Of a stretch of 11,750 nt of DNA, positions 5,840 to 11,750 are shown piece after piece. The stretch is taken from assembly GCA_011176555.1 (NCBI GenBank), contig DUEF01000190.1, positions 1 to 11,750 of the forward strand, read 5' to 3'. Position numbers and translations under genes: made by a program. Every line of letters starts with the position of its first letter. The first letter of the stretch is position 1. The DNA comes from Caldilineae bacterium (GTDB taxonomy: Bacteria; Chloroflexota; Anaerolineae; J102). The notes beneath the pieces are model-generated. The model did not search any database. It had not been told where the DNA came from and saw nothing but the letters and a program-made list of their open reading frames with translations.

Positions 5840-7564
5840 TCAGGCGCGGGGCTGCGCCGATACAGCCGCCAGCAACTCCCGCGCAGACTGTCGGCCAGCT
5901 TCGCTGTCGGCTCCCAACATCGCCGCCAGCTCCTGCACCCGCGCTTCGCCGTCCAGCGCCTGGAGACGGGTGATCGTGCGCTCTCCGTCCATGCTCTTGC
6001 TCACAGCCAGATGGTAGTCGCCATAAGCGGCGATCTGCGGTAGGTGCGTGACGCACAGCACCTGGTGCGTTTCGGCCAGACCTCCCAATTTGCGCCCCAC
6101 AATCGCACCCACCCGGCCGCCAATGCCCTGATCGATCTCGTCGAAGATCAGGGTGGGAGTGGCGTCGGCGCGGGAGAGCACATTTTTCAGGGCCAGCATC
6201 AAGCGCGCGGTTTCACCGCCGCTGGCCACCTTCACCAGAGGTCGCAAGGGTTCACCGGGGTTGGCCGAGACCAGAAACTGCACTTTGTCAATGCCGGTGG
6301 CGTCGAAAGCAAGACGCCGGTCGGATACAAAACAGCCGCTGGGCTCCGGCCGTTGTTCTATTTCCACCGCGAACCGGGTTCCCGCCATCCGTAAATCAGC
6401 CAACTCCTCTTCGATGGCCCGCGCCAGCGTCTCGCCTGCCGCGCGCCGCGCCGCGGACAGGGCCTCGCCCAGCTCGCCGATGTCATGCAACAAACGATCT
6501 TCTTCCGCTTCCAGCTCGGCGGTGCGGGTTTCACTTTGCGAGAGGATCTTGAGTTCGTCACGCGCCGCTTCCCCGAAAGCGAGGATCTCGGCAATCGTAT
6601 CGCCATATTTGCGCTTGAGTTGAAAGATCAGGTCGAGCCGCTCTTCCACTTCGGCCAGCCGCTCCGGATCGTAGGAGATGCCGGCGTTGTAGTCGCCCAT
6701 GTCCCGCGCCAGGTCGTTGACGCGCTCGAAAACGTCCTGCGCCTGCGTCAAGACAGCCTCCAACTCGGCGTCCACCTGCGCCAGTTTCTGCAAACGCGCC
6801 ACAGTTTCGCCCAATTGGTCCAAAACGGGCAGCGCTTCGGCCCCGCCTTCCGCCAAAATGCCGTAGATGGCCGCGGATTGGCTGGCCAGGGCCTCGGCGT
6901 TGGCCAGGCGCTTGCGTTCGTTCTCCAGATTGGTATCCTCGTCAGGTTCCAGGACGGCGGCATCGATCTCCTCCACCTGATACGCCAGCAAATCCACCCG
7001 CCGCGCGATTTCGCGGGCATCGCGGCGTAAAACCTCCAACTCGCGGCGGATTCGTTGCAGTTCCGCCACCTGCCCGGCCAGGGCCGCGCGCTGCGCCTCC
7101 AGCCCGGCGTACCGGTCCAGCAGATTGACATGCTCCCGCACCTTCAGCAGGGACAGATGTTGGCCCTGCCCGTGGATGTCGACCAGGAGGCCGCCGATGC
7201 TGGCCAGAACGGATTGCGCCACGGCTCGGCCGTTGATGCGGGCGACGCTGCGTCCGCCCCGGCGCACATCCCTGGCCAGGATCAGAAAATCGTCTTCGCT
7301 CTCCAACCCCAGTGTTTCTAGCTCGGCCTGGATACTACTCCCCACCGCATCATCCAGCTCGAATATCCCCTCGATGCTGGCCAGGTTCTGGCCGGCGCGC
7401 ACCATCTCCTGGTTGGTCTTTGCGCCCAACAACAGTTCGATGGCGTCGATGATGATCGATTTTCCGGCCCCGGTTTCGCCGGTCAAAACATTGAAGCCGC
7501 GATGAAAGCGGACGTGCAAATCATCGATGATGGCGAAATGACGGACGCGTAATTCGGTGAGCAT
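5840..7564 (-). CDS. recN: DNA repair protein RecN
   Basis: An SMC-like ATPase of 574 residues, close to the usual 550-580, that acts early in recombinational repair of double-strand breaks. The N-terminal head has the Walker A motif G29-E-T-G-A-G-K-S36 and the RecN-typical Asp-Ile-His-Gly-Gln-Gly-Gln-His segment near 150. Residues from about 165 to 390 are a long charged coiled coil. The C-terminal head has the ABC signature Ala-Ser-Gly-Gly-Glu-Thr-Ala-Arg (Leu-Ser is commoner in place of Thr-Ala), Walker B Thr-Leu-Ile-Phe-Asp-Glu-Ile-Asp, and the switch His in Cys-Val-Thr-His-Leu-Pro-Gln-Ile. The ATG at 7564 begins exactly where family members begin and lacks a Shine-Dalgarno site. No SOS-type operator was recognised upstream. 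It follows the B-box gene after a 50-base repeat-like spacer, with nadK further upstream. Confidence 0.97.
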   Translation of the reverse strand: MLTELRVRHFAIIDDLHVRFHRGFNVLTGETGAGKSIIIDAIELLLGAKTNQEMVRAGQNLASIEGIFELDDAVGSSIQAELETLGLESEDDFLILARDVRRGGRSVARINGRAVAQSVLASIGGLLVDIHGQGQHLSLLKVREHVNLLDRYAGLEAQRAALAGQVAELQRIRRELEVLRRDAREIARRVDLLAYQVEEIDAAVLEPDEDTNLENERKRLANAEALASQSAAIYGILAEGGAEALPVLDQLGETVARLQKLAQVDAELEAVLTQAQDVFERVNDLARDMGDYNAGISYDPERLAEVEERLDLIFQLKRKYGDTIAEILAFGEAARDELKILSQSETRTAELEAEEDRLLHDIGELGEALSAARRAAGETLARAIEEELADLRMAGTRFAVEIEQRPEPSGCFVSDRRLAFDATGIDKVQFLVSANPGEPLRPLVKVASGGETARLMLALKNVLSRADATPTLIFDEIDQGIGGRVGAIVGRKLGGLAETHQVLCVTHLPQIAAYGDYHLAVSKSMDGERTITRLQALDGEARVQELAAMLGADSEAGRQSARELLAAVSAQPRA

Positions 7565-7573
7565 GGAGGAATA

Positions 7574-7614
7574 AATTGCGGATTTGCGATTGCGGATTGC
7601 GGAATGGGGATTGG
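7574..7614. repeat. GATTGCG-type micro-repeat spacer
   Basis: The whole spacer between recN and the B-box gene is made of imperfect 7-9-base units such as GCGGATT, GCGATT, GCGGATT and GGGGATT. It contains no gene and no terminator. Similar ATTG-rich runs occur in other spacers of this window. Confidence 0.5.
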
Positions 7615-8103
7615 TTAAGAGGCGAAGCGCAGGCGGGCGTACATGGCGCTGGCGGCCAGGCCGACCGTGATGAACCCGGTGAGGCTCAATTGCAAGACGG
7701 CGAGCACGATCAGTGCGGCGATGACTGTGGCGATGGCCGTGGTGTACAGGTTGAAATTGCGGGAGCGTTTGCGACCGGCAGCGCGCCAGGTCAGTTCGCC
7801 CAGGCCGCCGCCGATGGCTGGCCCCACAAAAATGGCCAGGATGATGCCAAAAAAGCCACCCAGGAATATGCCCATCAGGATGGCGCCGATGCCCAGCAGG
7901 ATGCCGCTCACGGCCGCCGCAATGTAGCCCTTGCTTTTGTCGGACAGCGAAGCTGTGTAGAACTTATCCTGCTGTTGGCGCACGCACTCTTTACAACGAT
8001 ACCCGACCGGCGTTTGCACCGCGCACTCCATGCAAATCGGTTTGTTGCATTTGTTGCAGCGCAGCATGGTCTCGCGGTCGGGGTGATTGGCGCAATAAAG
8101 CAC
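7615..8103 (-). CDS. B-box zinc finger membrane protein (C-terminal part of a frameshifted gene)
   Basis: From the GTG at 8103 this frame encodes 162 residues. The first 40 hold a B-box-like zinc site with C4, H7, C16, C19, C24, C27, C37 and C40, enough for two zinc ions. Two hydrophobic regions follow: 59-105, Gly-rich and long enough for two helices, and 118-156, with an Arg/Lys loop between them. Such zinc finger plus membrane proteins are frequent in Chloroflexota; their function is unknown. The GTG is probably not the natural start. The frame is open upstream, and the codons from 8178 to 8104 encode an acidic linker (Phe-Asp-Asp-Glu-Ala-Lys, then Asp-Gly-Asp-His-Asp-His-Asp) that continues the TPR-like segment encoded at 8381-8181 in another frame. 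Restoring one base near 8180 gives a single protein of about 255 residues. Confidence 0.8.
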   Translation of the reverse strand: MLYCANHPDRETMLRCNKCNKPICMECAVQTPVGYRCKECVRQQQDKFYTASLSDKSKGYIAAAVSGILLGIGAILMGIFLGGFFGIILAIFVGPAIGGGLGELTWRAAGRKRSRNFNLYTTAIATVIAALIVLAVLQLSLTGFITVGLAASAMYARLRFAS

Positions 8104-8177
8104 TTCTTCCGCAGGTTGAACGTCGTGATCGTGGTCGCCATCCAGGTGCGCCAGCGCGGTCTTGGCTTCATCGTCGA

Positions 8178-8381
8178 ACGGTTCAGAGCGAGGACATGCT
8201 CCAGCGCTCGACGCTTCTCATCGACATCGTCGCTCAAGGCGGCCAGGCTTTTCTGGCTGGGGATGTCATCGGGTTGGATTTCCAGGGCTTGTCGCAGCAG
8301 AGCCACGGCATTTTCTCGTTCCCCGGCCATCGCGGCGGCGCGGGCTTGTTTGCTCAGGTTGGCGGCTGTCAGATCGTCCAT
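8178..8381 (-). pseudogene. TPR-like N-terminal fragment, separated from the B-box gene by a 1-base deletion
   Basis: From the ATG at 8381 the frame encodes 67 sensible residues: a helix pair starting Ala-Ala-Asn-Leu-Ser-Lys-Gln-Ala, then Glu-Asn-Ala-Val-Ala-Leu-Leu-Arg-Gln-Ala-Leu-Glu-Ile-Gln-Pro-Asp-Asp, and Asp-Glu-Lys-Arg-Arg-Ala-Leu-Glu-His-Val-Leu-Ala-Leu-Asn. This is the helix-turn-helix pattern of tetratricopeptide-type repeats, and the last part calls for Asn-Pro next. Instead the frame runs into Arg/Thr/Trp-rich nonsense and stops at 7908. Reading CCCG instead of CCG at 8180-8179 gives Asn-Pro-Phe-Asp-Asp-Glu-Ala-Lys and joins the B-box frame. The annotated piece therefore belongs to that gene. 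The ATG at 8474 of the longer frame lies in an inverted repeat and is not a likely start. The shift may be a real mutation or an assembly error. Confidence 0.72.
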
Positions 8382-8405
8382 TGGGGTCTCGGAGGTGGGG
8401 AGGTT

Positions 8406-8485
8406 GGGTATTGGATATTGGTTTACCGGGTATTGGATATTGGGGCGTCGTTTGGCGCGATACCCAATATCCAATACCCAATACC
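8406..8485. repeat. Direct and inverted repeat of a 16-17-base unit
   Basis: GGGTATTGGATATTGG occurs at 8406-8421 and again at 8428-8443. The second copy, extended to 17 bases (8428-8444), has a perfect inverted partner, CCCAATATCCAATACCC, at 8463-8479, separated by 18 bases, and the inverted arm continues into a partial further unit to 8485. The structure fills the spacer between nadK and the B-box gene and could fold into a strong hairpin in the mRNA, but no T-run follows on the minus strand. It may stabilise or end the nadK transcript, or be a mobile repeat-type element. Confidence 0.85.
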
Positions 8486-8499
8486 TGCTATTAAACGCA

Positions 8500-9330
8500 T
8501 TACACGATCCACTTCAAGCGGTCCATCAAAGTGCGATAGAAATAACTGCGAGGCTGTAGTCTAACAAAACTTGCCACATGTGGGCCAGAAGCGACCACCA
8601 CCTTATCACCATCCTCCAGGTCAATCAGGAACTGGCCATCTACGGTGAGGATGGCTTTGTGGTCGGTATGCACGATCAGGTTGACGACAGCGCCCTTGTC
8701 CAGCACCAAAGGTCGGGCCAGGCTAAGGTGGGGGGCGATGGGCAGCAGAAGGATGTTGCGCAGTTCGGGGGGGAGGATGGGGCCGCCGACGGCCAGAGCA
8801 TAGGCGGTCGAACCGGTGGGCGTGCTGACGATGACGCCGTCCGCCACGTAGGTGGTCAAGTAGCTTTCGTTGATCTCGGTGGTGATACGCACCACACGCG
8901 TCAGGCCGCCACGACCGACGACCACTTCGTTCAGCACATCCAGGCCCTGCTCGAACAGTTCGCCATTGCGCCAGACTTCCGCCTGCAGCATGTGGCGGCG
9001 CTCCACGCGGTAATCCCCCTCGAGGACGCGGGGCAGATGTTCGCGCCATTCGTGGGGGTAGATCTCGGCCAAGAAGCCCAACCGGCCCATGTTGATGCCG
9101 AGCACGGGGAAATCGAAATGAGAGGCCAGCCGCCCGGCACGCAACATGCTGCCATCTCCACCCAGGGTGATCAGCAGATCAAGGCTTGCCAGACGCCCAT
9201 CCGTCTTTTTCGCCTCCCAACTGATGCACTCCCAGGCCTCGACGCCTTGCGCTTGCAGCCAGGCTTCGATTTCCTGAGCCAACTCGTAGGAGTTTGGTAC
9301 ATGTGGGTGATGCAAGATGCCGATTTTCAT
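8500..9330 (-). CDS. nadK: NAD kinase
   Basis: Phosphorylates NAD+ to NADP+ with ATP or polyphosphate, the only route to NADP in the cell. The 276-residue length is typical. The family motifs are intact: G57-G-D-G60 with D59 as catalytic base, N80-M-G-R-L-G-F86, N134-E135, and T170-P-T-G-S-T-A-Y177 followed by Gly-Gly-Pro-Ile. The C-terminal beta-sandwich includes Thr-Val-Asp-Gly-Gln. The ATG at 9330 (Met-Lys-Ile-Gly-Ile) is the natural start, though no Shine-Dalgarno site is visible; the leader is AT-rich repeat sequence. The upstream glycosidase-like gene ends 59 bases away, so read-through is possible. In several bacteria nadK lies next to recN; here one zinc-finger gene lies between them. 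A clear promoter was not found. Confidence 0.97.
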   Translation of the reverse strand: MKIGILHHPHVPNSYELAQEIEAWLQAQGVEAWECISWEAKKTDGRLASLDLLITLGGDGSMLRAGRLASHFDFPVLGINMGRLGFLAEIYPHEWREHLPRVLEGDYRVERRHMLQAEVWRNGELFEQGLDVLNEVVVGRGGLTRVVRITTEINESYLTTYVADGVIVSTPTGSTAYALAVGGPILPPELRNILLLPIAPHLSLARPLVLDKGAVVNLIVHTDHKAILTVDGQFLIDLEDGDKVVVASGPHVASFVRLQPRSYFYRTLMDRLKWIV

Positions 9331-9340
9331 AATTTGGGTA

Positions 9341-9407
9341 AAAGATCAAATATTAAAAAGTGCATTGCGAATTGCGCTGCAATCTTTAATCATTGATCAT
9401 CAATCCT
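9341..9407. repeat. AT-rich micro-repeat spacer overlapping the end of the glycosidase-like gene
   Basis: This AT-rich run (GATCAAATATTAAAAA, then ATTGCGAATTGCGC and CTGCAATCTTTAATCATTGA at 9377-9396) resembles the spacer at 5419-5477; 17 of 20 bases match between 9377-9396 and 5458-5477. The stop codon of the upstream gene (9390-9392) and its last few codons lie inside the repeat. An ATTGC/GCAAT stem is possible but too weak to call a terminator. Confidence 0.5.
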
Positions 9408-11744
9408 CAATTTTTCCTCCATCTCTCCGGGCCGGATGCGCTCGACTGCGCAACCGGCCGCGATTAGCCGCGCTTCATCGGCGGCGCTGACGGTCAATTC
9501 GCTGCCCAGGATCGTGACGCGTCGCGCGTTCTCAGCTTCGCTGATCGACTCGACAATGGCCGGTCGGAACCGCGCCACATAACGCAACAAGAGCAGGTAT
9601 TCCTCCCGCTCCCAGGGCATGGCCCCCACCAGCAGGCAGTGCTCCGACCGTTTCTCTGCAACCGCAGCGCTCGCGGCCGTCGCCTCCCGCCGTTCCCCCT
9701 TCTCGAAGGTCACCCAGACGATGCGGGCGCCATCGACGACCACCTCGGCTTGCACGCCCAAACCCGCGGGCTCGATGAAATACGTTCCTGCGCCCAGAGG
9801 AGCGAACTCGCAAGCAAACTCGCCATACTCCCGCTTCTCGCCGGCGCGCCGGATCATGCCCAGCCAGCGCTCCGACCAGATACGAACGGGCAAATCCGCC
9901 TCACCCTCCACGCTCACCCGGACGATGCCAAAACCGTGCGTGGGATCGCCCTCTGTCACCGTGTAGGTCCACTCGCTGACGGATGGCGCAGGCGGTTGGA
10001 CCGCTGGCTCCGGCTCCGCTGGCTTCCCTTCTTCTTCAGCAGCTTGCAATTTGACCCAAACGATGCGGCCTACATCTAAATCCACATCGACGGAGAAGGG
10101 AAAATCCTGAGGTTGGATGATGTAGCGCCCGGACCCGAGCGGTGCAAATTCCAACGCATACGGGCCATACTCGCGTTTGCTGCCGGTGCGGCGGGCATAG
10201 CCATCCCAGCCGGGAGCAGAAATCTGTACGGGCAAGTCGGCCTCACCCTCCACGCTGACGCGGAGGACGCCAAATCCGGGAGAGGGGCCGGCATCGATGA
10301 TCTCCACCAGCCAATTATCGAACTCCTCCACCCGCGTCTGCAAAGGTTTCGGCTCCGGTTCCCCGATATTCACCTCCAGCGTCTCTTTTCCGTCCACCTG
10401 CAGCCCCAATCGCACTTCATCGGTTCCCGGAATCGAGAGCCGGTACGTGTCGGGCGGCAGTTTCTCGAAGGCGTAAGCGCCCTCATCGTCGCTGGTGGTC
10501 TGCAACGAAACGAAATAGGAGCGCAGGAACACGCGACTGTTGGGGTAATCATACAAGACGCCCTTGATCACGCTGTGCTGGGGATTGCGCCTGGGGCCGG
10601 GACCCTTCTCACCTTTGACGCGTGGTTCGGGCCGCGCCACCTTGGGCAGCGCCGCCAATGCCTCCACTGCCGGTAGTTTTCCGCCCGGCCAGCGTTCTGA
10701 ATACCAGGCGTGGCGCTCCCAGCCCTGGCCTCGCAATTGACTGTTGGCCATCAACCAAAAGGCGGTGCAGAAATAATACGGTGGGGCGGCAGGATAACGT
10801 TCGCTCACGCCCATCATGATCTTCGCCTCCTCCACCACTTTTTCGGCATGGATCTCAGGCGTGGTGGCCGGATAGCGGGGATCGTCCTTTTCGCCGACGA
10901 TGGGGCCGCTTTCTGTGCTGAGGATAGGCAGGTGCCGCCCCAAATGCTGGTGGCAGAGATCCGCAAAACGCTCGTAAGCGCGAAAAGTGGAGGGGTCATC
11001 ATGGATCGTGGCCCCGGGGTTGGCGCCCTGGCTTCGCTGCTGATTCACATATTCCAGCGAGCGATATTGTCCGCTTTTGCCCTCCCAGGCTGCTGTGCCC
11101 AACCGTTTGTATTCCTTCTCCGATATCGCCTCGCCCTGCTGGTTGACGGCGTCGTAGGGGTAATCAAGGGGATGGTTGATGTCGTAGTTGTGGATGGCGA
11201 TCCAGACGGGCTCATCGAAGAGATGGCGTCCGCCATGCTCGATGATCTTGGCGATCAGGTCCCATTGCGTGCCGATGGCGGTGGCGGGCACGGCCGGATA
11301 ACCACCGTACTCCAGGATGGTTTCCATGTCGCGGATAGCGGCGCGGGCGACATGATCAATCGCATCTGCCGGCGCGCTGCCCCCTTGCCACTCGTTGGGC
11401 AATTCGGGCTCGTTGTTGAACTCGAAATAACGTACGCCCAAGGCCAGGTATTCATCCAGATAGCGCAGTTCCCGCGGCGTGAGCGTCGCCTTGTCGATGT
11501 CGGTCGAGTTGGGATTAGTGCGAAACAGGCGCACCACCGGCATGATGCCCGCGTCCAGCAGCAGTTCCGCGAACTCCAAACCGCCATCATGCAAAAACTT
11601 GACCCATTTGACGCCCATACGCTGCAACTCGGGTATCCAATATCGGCGTAGTTTGGCGCTGCCCACGGCCGCGGGATGGCCGCCGCTCCAGTGCATGCCG
11701 ATGCCTGTGTCGTCGGGGGGACGGGGGTAGTCTCGTAGTCGCAT
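9390..11744 (-). CDS. Clan GH-A-like glycosidase-fold protein with duplicated beta-rich modules; start may lie beyond the window
   Basis: From the ATG at 11744 the frame gives 784 residues. It stays open to the right edge, so the true start may be outside. Residues 1-370 look like a TIM barrel: Arg-Asp-Tyr-Pro-Arg-Pro-Pro near the start, N111-E112-P113 as possible acid/base, His-Asn-Tyr at 185-187, and S276-T-E278 as possible nucleophile, the layout of clan GH-A (families such as 5 or 39). The substrate is unknown. Residues 390-460 resemble a carboxypeptidase-regulatory-like domain (Asp-Glu-Gly-Ala-Tyr-Ala-Phe-Glu-Lys-Leu-Pro-Pro). Two tandem copies of a ~90-residue module lie at 478-567 and 592-681, joined by a Pro/Glu linker and sharing Val-Arg-Val-Ser-Val-Glu-Gly-Glu-Ala-Asp-Leu-Pro-Val and Lys-Arg-Glu-Tyr-Gly. 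Residues 696-784 form an unrecognised domain. No signal peptide is visible. Activity is inferred from the pattern only. Confidence 0.78.
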   Translation of the reverse strand: MRLRDYPRPPDDTGIGMHWSGGHPAAVGSAKLRRYWIPELQRMGVKWVKFLHDGGLEFAELLLDAGIMPVVRLFRTNPNSTDIDKATLTPRELRYLDEYLALGVRYFEFNNEPELPNEWQGGSAPADAIDHVARAAIRDMETILEYGGYPAVPATAIGTQWDLIAKIIEHGGRHLFDEPVWIAIHNYDINHPLDYPYDAVNQQGEAISEKEYKRLGTAAWEGKSGQYRSLEYVNQQRSQGANPGATIHDDPSTFRAYERFADLCHQHLGRHLPILSTESGPIVGEKDDPRYPATTPEIHAEKVVEEAKIMMGVSERYPAAPPYYFCTAFWLMANSQLRGQGWERHAWYSERWPGGKLPAVEALAALPKVARPEPRVKGEKGPGPRRNPQHSVIKGVLYDYPNSRVFLRSYFVSLQTTSDDEGAYAFEKLPPDTYRLSIPGTDEVRLGLQVDGKETLEVNIGEPEPKPLQTRVEEFDNWLVEIIDAGPSPGFGVLRVSVEGEADLPVQISAPGWDGYARRTGSKREYGPYALEFAPLGSGRYIIQPQDFPFSVDVDLDVGRIVWVKLQAAEEEGKPAEPEPAVQPPAPSVSEWTYTVTEGDPTHGFGIVRVSVEGEADLPVRIWSERWLGMIRRAGEKREYGEFACEFAPLGAGTYFIEPAGLGVQAEVVVDGARIVWVTFEKGERREATAASAAVAEKRSEHCLLVGAMPWEREEYLLLLRYVARFRPAIVESISEAENARRVTILGSELTVSAADEARLIAAGCAVERIRPGEMEEKLRIDDQ

Positions 11745-11750
11745 GGGAGA

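Noticed and set aside
8382..8474. Upstream start of the TPR-like frame at 8474
   Set aside because: The added residues are encoded by the inverted and direct repeats (a Tyr-Pro-Ile/Asn-rich string) and are not protein-like.
8428..8479. Intrinsic terminator of nadK
   Set aside because: The stem is strong but no T-run follows it on the minus strand, and the sequence belongs to a repeat.
7576..8559. 327-codon open frame on the plus strand
   Set aside because: It runs through repeats and antisense to the B-box gene and the end of nadK. It shows composition bias and no domain.
10710..11651. 313-codon open frame on the plus strand
   Set aside because: Antisense to the glycosidase-like gene, without recognisable motifs.

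Overview
The window is gene-dense, GC-rich bacterial DNA in which every gene I accept lies on the minus strand, so transcription runs from the right edge to the left. The best guess for the host is a Chloroflexota bacterium (Anaerolineae/Caldilineae-like). This is an inference from four things: AT-rich micro-repeats in the spacers, few genes with a clear Shine-Dalgarno site, a short TPR-like segment joined to a B-box zinc finger and membrane domain, and a glycosidase-like protein whose N-terminus opens with an RDYPRPP motif. No rRNA, tRNA, CRISPR array, transposase or phage gene was seen, and no gene-free stretch exceeds 300 bases.

Right part (11750 to 5840). A large multidomain protein with a clan GH-A-like barrel and duplicated beta-rich modules comes first; its start may lie beyond the edge. 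NAD kinase (nadK) follows, then a spacer with a perfect 17-bp inverted repeat. Next is a TPR-like/B-box zinc finger/membrane gene that appears broken by a 1-base deletion, and then recN. nadK and recN are neighbours in other bacteria; here the zinc-finger gene sits between them.

Middle (5839 to 1866). Two small genes look like separate transcription units. One encodes a 68-aa HMA-fold-like protein without metal-binding cysteines, with an extended -10 promoter and an intrinsic terminator. The other encodes a 91-aa PspC-domain membrane protein with a strong RBS and its own terminator. GMP synthase (guaA) follows with a plausible promoter. Seven bases after it starts a membrane-anchored class A beta-lactamase-like serine hydrolase carrying a YoaR/VanW-type N-terminal domain, so the two are probably co-transcribed.

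Left part (1865 to 1). A degenerate repeat-bearing spacer leads to a Phd/YefM antitoxin and PIN-domain toxin pair. The pair has a near-consensus promoter, an inverted repeat placed as an operator, a strong Shine-Dalgarno site and a C9 tract inside the antitoxin gene. Two small membrane-protein genes follow closely: DUF1294, whose start overlaps the toxin stop as ATGA, and a YhhN/lysoplasmalogenase-family gene cut by the left edge.

Overall the window is mostly housekeeping metabolism and repair plus one toxin-antitoxin module. I see no clear new multi-gene system. The points most worth checking are the frameshifted zinc-finger gene, the C9 tract in the antitoxin, the glycosidase-like protein and the spacer repeats.
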